64,000 bases of DNA, from the NCBI RefSeq assembly GCF_005795905.1, contig NZ_VAWE01000001.1, positions 558,001 to 622,000 of the forward strand, written 5' to 3'. The stretch's first letter is position 1. Each line of letters begins with the position of its first letter. This document shows, in pieces, positions 55,939-63,873 of this stretch. Under the pieces are notes generated by a model that had not been told where the DNA came from, ran no database searches, and saw nothing but the letters and a program-made list of their open reading frames with translations. The DNA is from Streptomyces marianii. GTDB taxonomy: Bacteria > Actinomycetota > Actinomycetes > Streptomycetales > Streptomycetaceae. Made by a program: the position numbers and the translations under genes.

Positions 55939-56331
55939 ATGGCAGAGCACGAGTACGTACACGGATCCGGACGGTGGGGTGCGGCGACAGCGGCTGCCGC
56001 GATCCCGGCGGCCCCGCCGCCCTTCACGACGGACACCTACCCCGGGAGCGACGGGCGCCTGGTGGTGGTGCTCCGAGGCGAGCTGGACTTCGACACGGCT
56101 CCGGCGCTGAGGCTCGCCCTGGAGGAGGCACTGGGACGGTCGCGCACCGGCCTGGAGCTGGACCTTCAGGGTGTGCCCTTCCTGGACTGCTCGGGACTGA
56201 ACGTGCTCCTGGGGATGCGGGACGACGCACGGGACCGGGGGAAATCCATGGCCCTCGGCGCCCGAAGCCCCGCTGTGGCACGGCTCCTCGACCTGAGCGG
56301 TACCGCCTCCCTGTTCCCCTCTCCGCGGTAG
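55939..56331 (+). CDS. STAS-domain anti-sigma factor antagonist
   Basis: A 130-residue STAS protein: VVVLRGELDFDTAPALRLAL and LDLQGVPFLDCSGLNVLLGM, with the phosphorylatable Ser in DCSGLNVL, as in SpoIIAA/RsbV-type antagonists. ATG at 55939 follows GGGAGAGG; longer in-frame starts are less likely. Divergent from the winged-helix gene. Confidence 0.9.
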   Translation: MAEHEYVHGSGRWGAATAAAAIPAAPPPFTTDTYPGSDGRLVVVLRGELDFDTAPALRLALEEALGRSRTGLELDLQGVPFLDCSGLNVLLGMRDDARDRGKSMALGARSPAVARLLDLSGTASLFPSPR

Positions 56332-56650
56332 GGGTGATCGAGCCACCGAGCGCTCGGCGAACGCGCACGGGCGGGCACGCGCCGTGACCGCCGGTGCGGA
56401 TCGCACCCGGCGGCGAGCCGGAGCGTACGCACGGCACGGGGCCCGGACCCGCCGTGCGGGAACCTGCTCGCCCTCCACGGGCGGCCCCCACCGGCGCGTG
56501 TGGCTGTGCTCGCCGCCGCACCGGCGCCCCGCGGTCCGCGGGCCGGACGGGGCCGCGCCGGACCGCGGCAGGGTCTCCGGCGGCGGTGCACGGCCCGGCA
56601 AATGGCCGACCGGATGCTAACCCCCGCCCACCCGAGGGCATACCGACGTG

Positions 56651-57103
56651 ATGACGCAAGACCCCATGGACTCACCGGACGCCGCCCACCAGCGCCCCGA
56701 GCACATGAGCGACGAAACCGTGCATGCGCTTGGATCACTGTCCAAGGCGCTGGAGACCACGGAGCGGGCGCGAGGGCACCTCTACGCCTTCCACCAGTTG
56801 ACCGGCAGCGCCGACCTGGAGCTGGACAACGCCGTCCGCCTGCTCCGCGAAGCCGGTCATTCCGGCCATGCCGACGTGGTCGAGCGGGAGATCCTGGGCC
56901 GCAACGTGATCCCGGGGCACTGGACGTTCCAGATCATCGAGGCCTACAACAGGACCTACTACCGGCCCTTCGCCGACGTGGAACGCGACGTGGTGCGCAA
57001 TCTCGCCGACGGCCGTGACCATCTGTACGAAGCCGAGATGAAGGAAGCCCGCCGGTCCCGCGGCCACCCGGACCACACCGCGCGGCCGCCGACCACGAGG
57101 TGA
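56651..57103 (+). CDS. Conserved helical protein of unknown function
   Basis: A 150-residue helical protein with SDETVHALGSLSKALETTER, LDNAVRLLREAGHSGHADVV and the distinctive GRNVIPGHWTFQIIEAYNRT. It resembles short streptomycete proteins without assigned role. No signal or membrane segment. The start is uncertain: GTG 56648, ATG 56651 or ATG 56666 are in frame and none has a good ribosome site. Confidence 0.75.
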   Translation: MTQDPMDSPDAAHQRPEHMSDETVHALGSLSKALETTERARGHLYAFHQLTGSADLELDNAVRLLREAGHSGHADVVEREILGRNVIPGHWTFQIIEAYNRTYYRPFADVERDVVRNLADGRDHLYEAEMKEARRSRGHPDHTARPPTTR

Positions 57104-57245
57104 CGGTCTTCACGCCACCGGCGCGGGAATGTCATGAGCAACGGCACGGTTGCGCCTGTCGCTCCGGCGGAGACGTTCGGCCCGCCGGTCCGAATCGCCC
57201 GCCCCACCGCCGGAGCGCCCGGATCTCCCGCGAGAGGGGAAAGGG

Positions 57246-57410
57246 ATGGCCCGCACCGACAGGCGCCCCGTCGTGACACTCCGGTCGTCGGCCGGCACCG
57301 GTCATACCTATGTGACCCGCAAGAGCCGGCTGAACGACCCCGATCGGCTCGTACTGCGCAAGTACGACCCCGCAGCCGGCCGGCACGTGCAGTACCGCGA
57401 AGTGCGCTGA
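57246..57410 (+). CDS. rpmG: Ribosomal protein bL33, zinc-independent paralogue
   Basis: A 54-residue L33: [20 protein letters not shown] and [19 protein letters not shown]. No CxxC pairs are present, so it is the zinc-free (C-minus) form that replaces the zinc-binding protein during zinc limitation. GGGGAAAGGG precedes the ATG. The partner L36 gene follows after 32 bp. Confidence 0.94.
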   Translation: MARTDRRPVVTLRSSAGTGHTYVTRKSRLNDPDRLVLRKYDPAAGRHVQYREVR

Positions 57411-57442
57411 CGCCCCGCCCCCACGCGAAGGAAGGAAGAGCG

Positions 57443-57565
57443 ATGAAGGTACGCAGGTCGCTGCGCGCGCTGAAGGCCAGGCCCGGCGCCCAGGTCGTCA
57501 GGCGCAGAGGGACGACGTTCGTCCTCAACAAGAAGGAGCCGCGTTTCAAGGTCCGGCAGGGCTGA
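57443..57565 (+). CDS. rpmJ: Ribosomal protein bL36, zinc-independent paralogue
   Basis: A 40-residue L36: [19 protein letters not shown] then [20 protein letters not shown]. The Cys/His zinc ligands of the ordinary L36 are absent, as in YkgO-type proteins. AGGAAG lies upstream. Forms a two-gene unit with rpmG; such pairs are usually repressed by Zur, but no convincing Zur box is visible upstream. Confidence 0.94.
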   Translation: MKVRRSLRALKARPGAQVVRRRGTTFVLNKKEPRFKVRQG

Positions 57566-57581
57566 CGGCGTCTCCGGCACC

Positions 57582-57617
57582 CGGCCGCCGCGGACGTCGC
57601 GGACGTCGCGGCGGCCG
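57582..57617 (+). terminator. Hairpin after rpmJ
   Basis: Perfect 11-bp stem CGGCCGCCGCG / CGCGGCGGCCG with a 14-nt loop, 17 bp past the L36 stop and between convergent genes. Likely terminator, possibly bidirectional. Confidence 0.6.
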
Positions 57618-57688
57618 TTCCCTCGTGGTCCGGAAAGCTCCCCCGTGGGGCACCCGGCTCGGCTGACCTCCGCCGGGGAGCCTCCTGG

Positions 57689-58267
57689 TCAGGCGCCGTC
57701 GGGAGCGAGGAGGAGGACGACCTCGACGGTCTTGCCGCCGAGGTCGGGGGTGACCGTGACACTGCGGCTGAGGCGCTGGACGAGGGGCCAGCCGAAGCCG
57801 CCCGGGGTGGTGACGCGGCGGCGCGCCGCGGTGCTGGGCGGCGTGGGCGAGCGGTCGGTCACCCTGATGCGGACGGTGCCGCCGTCGAGCTCCGCGTGGA
57901 AGGCCGCGATGCCGCCCCCGTGCCGCAACGCGTTGGTGACGAGTTCCGAGGTGACCAGCAGGATGTCGCCGACCACGTGCGGCGGCAGAGGCGCCCCGGC
58001 GTGTCCGTCGAGGAGCCTGCGCACCCGCTCACGGGCGGCGGCGGCCGTACCGGGTCGCTGCTCGTGCGTGACCGGCACGGGCGGGGGACGGTGTCCGTGG
58101 GTGCCGGGCCCCGGTGCGGAAGGGGCTGCACGCGTGCCCCTCGGCGTGCCGGGAGGCTGCTCATGGCCGTCGGCGGGCTCGATCGCCGCGCTTCCCCCTC
58201 GCGGCGTCGCCACGTCCGCCGCTTTCTGCTCGCGATGCACCGTGCGCCGCTCCGGTACGCCGTTCAC
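57689..58267 (-). CDS. RsbW-like ATP-binding anti-sigma/kinase protein
   Basis: A 192-residue GHKL-type ATPase. The N-box is LLVTSELVTNALRHGGG and the G-boxes GGFGWPLVQRLSRSVTV and TPDLGGKTVEVVLLL. The first 80 residues are low-complexity. RsbW-type proteins phosphorylate a STAS antagonist and hold a sigma factor. The GTG start overlaps the STAS stop at 58264 (GTGA), so kinase and antagonist are coupled. A broken second copy lies at 58870-58999. Confidence 0.9.
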   Translation of the reverse strand: MNGVPERRTVHREQKAADVATPRGGSAAIEPADGHEQPPGTPRGTRAAPSAPGPGTHGHRPPPVPVTHEQRPGTAAAARERVRRLLDGHAGAPLPPHVVGDILLVTSELVTNALRHGGGIAAFHAELDGGTVRIRVTDRSPTPPSTAARRRVTTPGGFGWPLVQRLSRSVTVTPDLGGKTVEVVLLLAPDGA

Positions 58268-58641
58268 CGGACGTTGTGACCGTTGCTGCGTGCTCTCCGG
58301 ATCTCGTCCAGAGCGGCGGTCGTCGTGGGGGCGATGGTGAAGAAGCGGGCCGTGTCGGTCAGGTCCAGCAGCCGCTGGACCGTCGGGTGGGGCTGGGCGA
58401 GCACGAACGGGACACCGGCCGCCGTGTGGCACCGGTGCGCCTCGATGAGCGTGTGGAGGAACGAGGAGTCGGCGAAGGTGACCCGGGACAGGTCGGCGAC
58501 GACGCCGAGGGCGGTGCCGTCGAAAGGCGTGACGAGCGCCTCAGCCAGCGTCCCGGCCTCGTCCGCGTCGAACTCACCGCCGGCCTGTACGACGCGTACG
58601 CCGTCGACCGAGGTCGCGGTCACTTCAAGGTCTTCGCTCAT
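58264..58641 (-). CDS. STAS-domain anti-sigma factor antagonist
   Basis: A 125-residue STAS protein: VRVVQAGGEFDADEAGTLAE and VVADLSRVTFADSSFLHTLI, with the phospho-acceptor region FADSSFLH. First gene of the STAS-RsbW pair. ATG at 58641 has only a weak ribosome site. A 28-bp perfect inverted repeat sits 53 bp upstream and may regulate or terminate transcription. Confidence 0.9.
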   Translation of the reverse strand: MSEDLEVTATSVDGVRVVQAGGEFDADEAGTLAEALVTPFDGTALGVVADLSRVTFADSSFLHTLIEAHRCHTAAGVPFVLAQPHPTVQRLLDLTDTARFFTIAPTTTAALDEIRRARSNGHNVR

Positions 58642-58693
58642 CAGGGCATTGTCCCAGTTCACGAGCGGCGTGCGAAGAGCGGGGTGTTTCCCC

Positions 58694-58751
58694 GGCCCGT
58701 ACCGCACCGCCCGTCCCGCCCGTGGGCGGGACGGGCGGTGCGGTACGGGCC
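58694..58751. terminator. Perfect 28-bp inverted repeat
   Basis: Arms at 58694-58721 and 58724-58751 are exact complements over 28 bp (left arm GGCCCGTACCGCACCGCCCG and on) with a GT spacer. No T-run. Its strength suits a terminator, but it lies upstream of the STAS gene rather than after an intact gene. Confidence 0.5.
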
Positions 58752-58869
58752 TTGCCCTGTGCGGCCGATTCCCCGGGCGCCAGGGCGGCGGCAGCGGGCC
58801 GCCGGCTCCGGTGAAGTGAGGTCGCCGTGATGCTCGCCTGCTCCGTGTACGGTCGAGGCACCCCGCTGC

Positions 58870-58999
58870 GAACGCTCCGCCGACGAGGTCCTGCCGGGCG
58901 GGCACGGGTGGCCGCTCGTCCAGCGGCTCTGCCGCTCCGTCGAGATCACGCCCTCCCCCCGGCGGCAAGACCATCGACCTCGATTCTTCGGTGGCGTGA
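58870..58999 (+). pseudogene. RsbW-like kinase C-terminal fragment, frameshifted
   Basis: The plus strand reads GGHGWPLVQRLCRSVEITPSP, then after one extra C in the C-run near 58955 resumes PGGKTIDLDSSVA and stops at 58999. This matches the C-terminus of the intact kinase at 57689 (GGFGWPLVQRLSRSVTVTP). It is a relic of a second, inverted copy. Confidence 0.7.
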
Positions 59000-59148
59000 C
59001 GGCGTCGCCGTGTGCGGCTGGCTGCCCGGTATGTCCCGTGCCGTGTCGGGACTGGCCGTCGCGTGACGCTGCGGGGCGTCGGGTTCCACGGGCCCCGGGG
59101 GTGCTGCGGTCCTCTCCTCTCCGGTGTCGTCGGGGTGGTGGCCGGTCG

Positions 59149-60609
59149 TCAGGTACGGGCCGGGAGTTCGGTGGCGCGCTTCCAGGCGGCGGTGAACGCG
59201 CCGGCCCAGGGCCAGGTGCGGTCAAGGTGGAGGGTGCGGCGGCGGGCGTGGGAGGTGAGGCGGGCGGGCAGGTGGTAGAGCTTCCTGCGGATCGTCTCCG
59301 GTTCGGCGGCGGCGAGTTCGGGCTCGTCGTGCAGGAGGAGGAGCCGGGTCCAGGTGTCGAGGTCGGCGGCGAGCGTGGCGGCCAGCACCCAGGCGGCGTT
59401 GAACTGCCAGGATTTCGAGGGCAGCAGCCCGAGGCCGACCCGCTTGATCGCTTTGACGCGGTCCTCGACCTCGGCGTGATCGCGGTACAGGGCGTCGACG
59501 AACCAGACCTGGCCGGAGCCGGGTACCCCGGAAAGTCCCTGGTGGGAGGGGATGTTCGTGGCGACGATCTGGTAGCGCCAGCCGGTGCGTTTCTCGAAGG
59601 CGGTCAGCTTCTTCGCATCCCGGCGCGAGGGCTTGACCCGGCGCACGATCAACCGCATCCCCTGGGGCCAGCCGGTCAGGTCACGGACCCCGGTCAGCTC
59701 AGCGACCTGGTAGGACAGCCATTCGCCGTCGGGGCCCTTGATCTCGTGCAGTTGGCCGTCTTGCCGCAGCGCCGCCGTCCATACCTTCTCCGGCAGCCGG
59801 GCGATGGCCTTCTCGTCGGCGTCGTTGATGGCCCAGCCGGTCACCCAGCGCACCCGGCGCCGGCTGGTGGTCAGGCTCTGGAGGTGGCCGAGGACGTCGT
59901 GGCTGAAGGCCGCGCCGTCGATCCGTATCAGCAGCTTCGACCACAGCGGCAGCGGGAGCTGCCGAAACGCCGAGGCCAGGACACTCTTGTGGTCGTCGAC
60001 ATCGTTCGGCGGCGCGTTGCCGGGTCGCAGCAGCATGGCGACACACTCGCGGGTGTTGGCCACCCACGCTCCCAGCGGCATGTGGCCGAAGCTGCCCTTG
60101 AAGGTGCCGGCCGCACCCTCCTTCTTGCTGCTACAGGTCACGATGGTGGCGTCGAGGTCGAGGACGTACCAGCCGGTGAGTTCTCTGCCGCACACCGCGA
60201 TCCAAGGGAAGCCGCCGGGGCGCAGGGCGAGCAGGGTCCACACCATGCGCCGGACCACGGCGCGCACGCGCTCGATCCGCGCCGCCACCGGACCGTCGAT
60301 CGCCTCCAGAGTGCGGCGCAGGGTGCTGTCCGAGACCGGCCGCGGGAACAGGCTCTTCCAGTGGTGCTGCAGTTGCTCGGCTTCCAGGATGTTCGTCGCG
60401 CCGAGCACGATCGCGCAGGCCAGCTGGACCAGCGCCATGCCCCGGTCACGCCAGCCAGGCCCAGTGCCCTTCGGCAGCGCCGCGCTGAGCACGGTGGCCA
60501 GGCCGACGCGGTCGGCGACCTTCCGCAGCAGCACCACGCCCGCGTGGCCGGTCAGGTTCTTGCCATCGGCCCGCACGGCAAGCCGGTGATCCCATTCGGT
60601 AGCCTGCAC
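59149..60609 (-). CDS. IS1380-family transposase, apparently intact
   Basis: A 486-residue DDE transposase of the IS1380 family: LDLDATIVTCSSKKEGAAG (first Asp), KLLIRIDGAAFSHDVLGHL (second Asp) and YRDHAEVEDRVKAIKRVGLG (Glu). It starts MQATEWDHRLAVRADGKNL and ends RATELPART. All three acidic residues appear to be in place, so it may be active. Terminal inverted repeats could not be fixed by eye. Confidence 0.93.
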   Translation of the reverse strand: MQATEWDHRLAVRADGKNLTGHAGVVLLRKVADRVGLATVLSAALPKGTGPGWRDRGMALVQLACAIVLGATNILEAEQLQHHWKSLFPRPVSDSTLRRTLEAIDGPVAARIERVRAVVRRMVWTLLALRPGGFPWIAVCGRELTGWYVLDLDATIVTCSSKKEGAAGTFKGSFGHMPLGAWVANTRECVAMLLRPGNAPPNDVDDHKSVLASAFRQLPLPLWSKLLIRIDGAAFSHDVLGHLQSLTTSRRRVRWVTGWAINDADEKAIARLPEKVWTAALRQDGQLHEIKGPDGEWLSYQVAELTGVRDLTGWPQGMRLIVRRVKPSRRDAKKLTAFEKRTGWRYQIVATNIPSHQGLSGVPGSGQVWFVDALYRDHAEVEDRVKAIKRVGLGLLPSKSWQFNAAWVLAATLAADLDTWTRLLLLHDEPELAAAEPETIRRKLYHLPARLTSHARRRTLHLDRTWPWAGAFTAAWKRATELPART

Positions 60610-60695
60610 CTGTTGGGTGTCTCTTCTCTGCGACGGTTTTGATCTAGGAAATCCAGATCATCGCAGGTGGCAGGCACCCTTCTTCTGTCGGGGCA

Positions 60696-60842
60696 TCAAG
60701 TCACGGCCGTAGCTGAATACATGAGGTTGAGGGAGACGAGCTGGAAGTAGGTTCCCCCTACGCCTTCGACACGGACCGGATTGCCTCCGGTGAGACGGCA
60801 TACCTTGCCCGTGTAGATCCGACCGTTGCAGTTGCCGCTCAC
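60696..60842 (-). pseudogene. Orphan C-terminal fragment, unknown protein
   Basis: 48 codons ending VSLNLMYSATAVT, beginning VSGNCNGRIYTGKVCRLTGG. Strand-rich with two cysteines. It starts with GTG just beyond the ISAs1-type relic, so it is probably the truncated end of an unknown gene. The family is not recognised. Confidence 0.35.
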
Positions 60843-60847
60843 CGGCG

Positions 60848-61074
60848 TCAGCGCACCGGTTCGGCGCGGGCGGCCGCCCGGTGGGCGCGGCGCTGTTCGC
60901 GTTCGATGCCCCCGTCAGGCATGAGCGGCTCGGGAGAGTGGGACACCGCGGACAGCAGAGGCCGCAGGTGGTCGTAGCCGGCCGCGCTGACCTCACCGGG
61001 ATCCAGCCGCCCCAGAACGGTGCGCAAGGTCTTCTCGCTCGGGATCCGGTAGCGGCCGAGCAACGGATGGCAGG
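60848..61074 (-). pseudogene. ISAs1-type transposase fragment
   Basis: The minus strand encodes LLGRYRIPSEKTLRTVLGRL and HLRPLLSAVSHSPEPLMPDG, the pattern of the N-terminal part of ISAs1-family transposases. Catalytic regions are missing. Confidence 0.65.
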
Positions 61075-61077
61075 GCA

Positions 61078-61140
61078 GACCGAAACCCTCTCTGCCAGGT
61101 AGCGGTGTCCCTTGTACGACAGCGACACACTCTCCACCAC
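61078..61140 (-). pseudogene. IS6-type transposase N-terminal relic
   Basis: VESVSLSYKGHRYLAERV on the minus strand resembles the N-terminus of IS6/IS26-family transposases (SYKGHRYP). Only about 18 residues remain. Confidence 0.45.
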
Positions 61141-61175
61141 AGGCCGACCAACCCGAAGATCACCTCACCCACCAG

Positions 61176-62069
61176 TCAACGTGACAGCACCCCAAAGAAC
61201 GCCCGGAGGGCGGACACGGTCTCGTCGGGAGCCTCGACCTGTGGGTAGTGACCGGCAGCAGGCGGGCCGGCGAGTTCGGTCACGGTCGCGTGGGGCATGC
61301 GCTCACGGATGCGGGCCAGCACGTGGGCCCCGCTGACAGGATCGTCCGGTCCCCAGACGAACAAGGTGGGGCCCTGGTGCGTCTCCAGGGCCGAGATCCA
61401 CCGGGCCTGGTGCATGCGTCGCTCGTCGATGTAGCGGAGCAGGCCCGGCGCCAGCAGATGACCCCGATCTTGCGCTACGCAGTTCCACATGGCGTGCAGG
61501 TCCAGGTCGGAGACAGGCCGGTTCAGGACGCGGCGCATTGACGCGCGGAAGCCGCGTTCGCTGATGAGAGGGGCGAGCAGTGGACCCAGGGGGCTGTGCA
61601 GGAGTCGTTGGATGCGGATCGGGCGATGGAGATCGGGATAGAGGCCGCCGTTCAGCCAGGCCATAGCGGTGATCCGTTGGGGGGTGCGGGCGAGAAGCTC
61701 CTGGGCGACGCTGACTCCGTAGTCGTGGGCGACCAGCGCGGTGTCGCCGATGCCGAGCAGCGACCAGAGGTCCTCCACCAGATCGGCCTGCTCCAGGAGC
61801 GAGTACATGTGCTTCCGAGGCTTGTCGCTGTGCCCGAAGCCGAGGAGGTCCAAGGTGGTGACCCGGTGCCCCGACTCCGCCAGTGCGGGCGCGGTGATGG
61901 ACCAGTCGTGGGACGACGTCGGGAACCCGTGCAGGAGCGTGACGTGTGCCCCGCTGGGAGGGCCGTCCTGACGGACGAACAGTTCGTGGCTGCCTGCGCG
62001 GCCTTTGAGGGTGAGGCGTGTGCCGCCGGCGTACCACTGATCGGCGGTCTGCATGATTGTGTCGGCCAT
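61176..62069 (-). CDS. Alpha/beta hydrolase with Asp nucleophile (haloalkane dehalogenase/epoxide hydrolase type)
   Basis: A 297-residue alpha/beta hydrolase. The LLHGFPTSSHDW oxyanion motif is at about 46-56. The nucleophile elbow AHDYGVS has Asp 116, as in haloalkane dehalogenases and epoxide hydrolases, and the catalytic His is near 274 (AGHYPQ). ATG at 62069 overlaps the tetR stop by one base. Third gene of the aldolase-tetR-hydrolase operon. The substrate is unknown. Confidence 0.9.
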   Translation of the reverse strand: MADTIMQTADQWYAGGTRLTLKGRAGSHELFVRQDGPPSGAHVTLLHGFPTSSHDWSITAPALAESGHRVTTLDLLGFGHSDKPRKHMYSLLEQADLVEDLWSLLGIGDTALVAHDYGVSVAQELLARTPQRITAMAWLNGGLYPDLHRPIRIQRLLHSPLGPLLAPLISERGFRASMRRVLNRPVSDLDLHAMWNCVAQDRGHLLAPGLLRYIDERRMHQARWISALETHQGPTLFVWGPDDPVSGAHVLARIRERMPHATVTELAGPPAAGHYPQVEAPDETVSALRAFFGVLSR

Positions 62070-62815
62070 CAAAGGCTCCGTTCCTGGGCAGCGATGCCGT
62101 CGAGGAGGCACCGCAGGCCGAAGTCGAACTCCTCGTCACCGTCCGGGCCTCCGAGGAGCGCGGAGTGCGTGGTGACGAGTGGGTGCCGGCCTGCGGGAAG
62201 GGACGTGAACAGGTCGGCCATGGCCGCACGCTGCTCGGCGGTGCGGGCCGCGCCGCCGGTGTCCAGCACCACGGCACCGACGACGTAGTGGGTCACGGTG
62301 AGGTAGATCCGCACTGCCGGCGCGGGCGGCCATCCGGCCTGCGTCAGCAGCCTCAGGCCGTGTTCCCGGGCTCGCAGGGCGTTCGGGCCCAGGAGCTGGC
62401 CACGGGGTATCAGAGGGACGAGGGCCTTGTGCGCACGGATCACGCGACGGTACTCACGGGCCCCCGCTTCCGTGTCGGCCCGCCAGTCAGGGCCCGGCCC
62501 CGGGAGGCCGACTTCGCCGAGCATGTGGTCGACCAGCTCCACGAGCAGCTCATCGCGGCTGGCCACATGCCGGTACAGCGAGGTGTGCCGTACGTCCAAG
62601 CGGTCGGCGACGGCTCGCATCGTGAGGGCGTCCAGGCCCTCACGATCGGCGATCTCGAGAGCCACGTCCATGATCGATCCGAGAGTGAGGCCGCCTGCCC
62701 GGGGGCGCCGCCCGGCTCGTGCAGCGTAGCGCTGTTTCCACCAGCCGGCCGACCCCACTACCAGGTCCTGGCCACCCCCCTCGGCCTCCGGCGCGGACGC
62801 GCACGAGCCCGTCAT
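62069..62815 (-). CDS. TetR-family repressor with TetR_C domain
   Basis: A 248-residue TetR regulator. The helix-turn-helix TMRAVADRLDVRHTSLYRHV is at about 62-81, followed by a TetR_C-type ligand-binding domain (THYVVGAVVLDTGGA, FDFGLRCLLDGIA). ATG at 62815 overlaps the aldolase stop (ATGA). The first 40 residues are low-complexity and a later start is possible. Likely represses its own operon through the palindrome at 63645-63685. Confidence 0.92.
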   Translation of the reverse strand: MTGSCASAPEAEGGGQDLVVGSAGWWKQRYAARAGRRPRAGGLTLGSIMDVALEIADREGLDALTMRAVADRLDVRHTSLYRHVASRDELLVELVDHMLGEVGLPGPGPDWRADTEAGAREYRRVIRAHKALVPLIPRGQLLGPNALRAREHGLRLLTQAGWPPAPAVRIYLTVTHYVVGAVVLDTGGAARTAEQRAAMADLFTSLPAGRHPLVTTHSALLGGPDGDEEFDFGLRCLLDGIAAQERSL

Positions 62816-63609
62816 CCGAAGAGGTCGGGGTCGGTGCGGACGATCTCGTCCCACAACGGCTGGAAGGAGAACCAGCCGGCGAGCGGGAAACCGGTCTGCT
62901 CCCGGGTGTGGCGCGCCGCCTCGGGGCTGATGAGCCTGGGGGTCCCGGCTGCCTCCGCCAGGAGTTGCGCCTGAGCGCTGCGTTCCATGCTGATGAACCA
63001 CCAGGCGGCCTCGTCGACGCTCTCGCCTACGGTGAAGACGCCGTGGTTCTGGTGGATCGCCGCGCGCTTGTTTCCCAGCCCTTCGGCCAACAGCCTTCCG
63101 GAATCCTCCTCGATGACGACCGCACCCGCCCCGTCGCGCACCACCACGTGGTTCTCATAGAGGGCACAGGCGTCCTGGGTGATCGGGTCCAGGACCCTGC
63201 CGAGGCTCGACCAAGCCTTGCCGTGAACCGCGTGGGCGTGGCAGGCGGCGACGACGTCGGGCCGGGCATGGTGGATAGCGGAGTGGATGACGAACCCGGC
63301 CTTGTTCACCGGTCTCCGCCCGTGCCGGACGGTGCCCTCGTGGTCAACCAAGATCAGGTCGGAGACCTTCACGTGGCGGAAGGACATCCCGAAGGGGTTG
63401 ACCCAGAACATATCGGGGAACTCCGGGTCGCGCACGGTGATGTGCCCGGCGACACCCTCGGCGAAGCCGAGCCTTCCGAAGACCCGGCAGGCCCCCGCAA
63501 GCCGCTGCTTGCGGTGCTCCCTCTCGTCCGCGGGATCGTCGAAGCGGAGTGGGAGGGCGAGCTCGAGGTCCTGCTGCTCCGGCCGGAACGCACTGGTGAT
63601 GTCGGTCAT
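62812..63609 (-). CDS. Class II aldolase/adducin-family protein
   Basis: A 265-residue protein of the class II aldolase/adducin fold. Metal-site histidines lie in VVAACHAHAVHGKAW and IHQNHGVFTVGES. The catalytic Glu of PSSE in true fuculose aldolases is replaced (RPVNKAGFVIHS), as in the adducin-like branch, so the chemistry is uncertain. First gene of the operon, with GGAG upstream of ATG 63609. Confidence 0.9.
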   Translation of the reverse strand: MTDITSAFRPEQQDLELALPLRFDDPADEREHRKQRLAGACRVFGRLGFAEGVAGHITVRDPEFPDMFWVNPFGMSFRHVKVSDLILVDHEGTVRHGRRPVNKAGFVIHSAIHHARPDVVAACHAHAVHGKAWSSLGRVLDPITQDACALYENHVVVRDGAGAVVIEEDSGRLLAEGLGNKRAAIHQNHGVFTVGESVDEAAWWFISMERSAQAQLLAEAAGTPRLISPEAARHTREQTGFPLAGWFSFQPLWDEIVRTDPDLFG

Positions 63610-63644
63610 GGCGAGCTTTTCCGCTCCTCGGAAGTACGAATGAA

Positions 63645-63685
63645 ACGCGTCGGATGGACGCATATTATGCGTCCATCCGACGCGT
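63645..63685. promoter_or_regulatory. 41-bp perfect palindrome, probable TetR operator
   Basis: ACGCGTCGGATGGACGCATA, a single T, and the exact complement to 63685. It lies 36 bp upstream of the aldolase ATG, where the promoter should be. The AT-rich centre (GCATATTATGC) contains a -10-like TATTAT. Best read as the operator of the TetR protein encoded in the same operon. Confidence 0.8.
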
Positions 63686-63738
63686 AACAAGGGTGTGGAA
63701 GCTCGTGCGCGGTGAAGATGACCGGCGTCTCAGGGGCG

Positions 63739-63873
63739 GCCTACTTGAACTGGCGGGCCGGCGCGAGCATCTTCTCCAGCTCCTGCCTCACCCTGATGCG
63801 TGTGCTGATCGGCTCGGAGAGGAACTTGTGGCACTCCGCCCGGCGCGGGGCGAGCCGGCTCGCCCGCTCCTAC
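63739..63873 (-). other. Short open frame at the window edge, possible relic
   Basis: The minus strand ends a frame with LSEPISTRIRVRQELEKML and APARQFK, preceded after about 43 codons by a stop. It may be the end of a truncated gene; no family recognised. Confidence 0.25.

Larger units (their letters stand above)
58642..59148. other. Region between STAS and transposase genes
   Basis: No intact gene: it holds the perfect inverted repeat and the kinase fragment. The left end of the IS1380-type element should lie near its right edge but no terminal repeat was recognised. Confidence 0.5.
60610..61175. other. Transposase graveyard upstream of the IS1380-type element
   Basis: Successive relics on the minus strand: an IS6-type N-terminal fragment (about 61078-61140), an ISAs1-type fragment (60848-61074) and a 48-residue open end (60696-60842) of unknown origin. 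No intact gene. Confidence 0.6.

Noticed and set aside
57120..57140. Zur box before the L33 gene
   Set aside because: GAATGTCATGAGC lacks the dyad of a Zur site.
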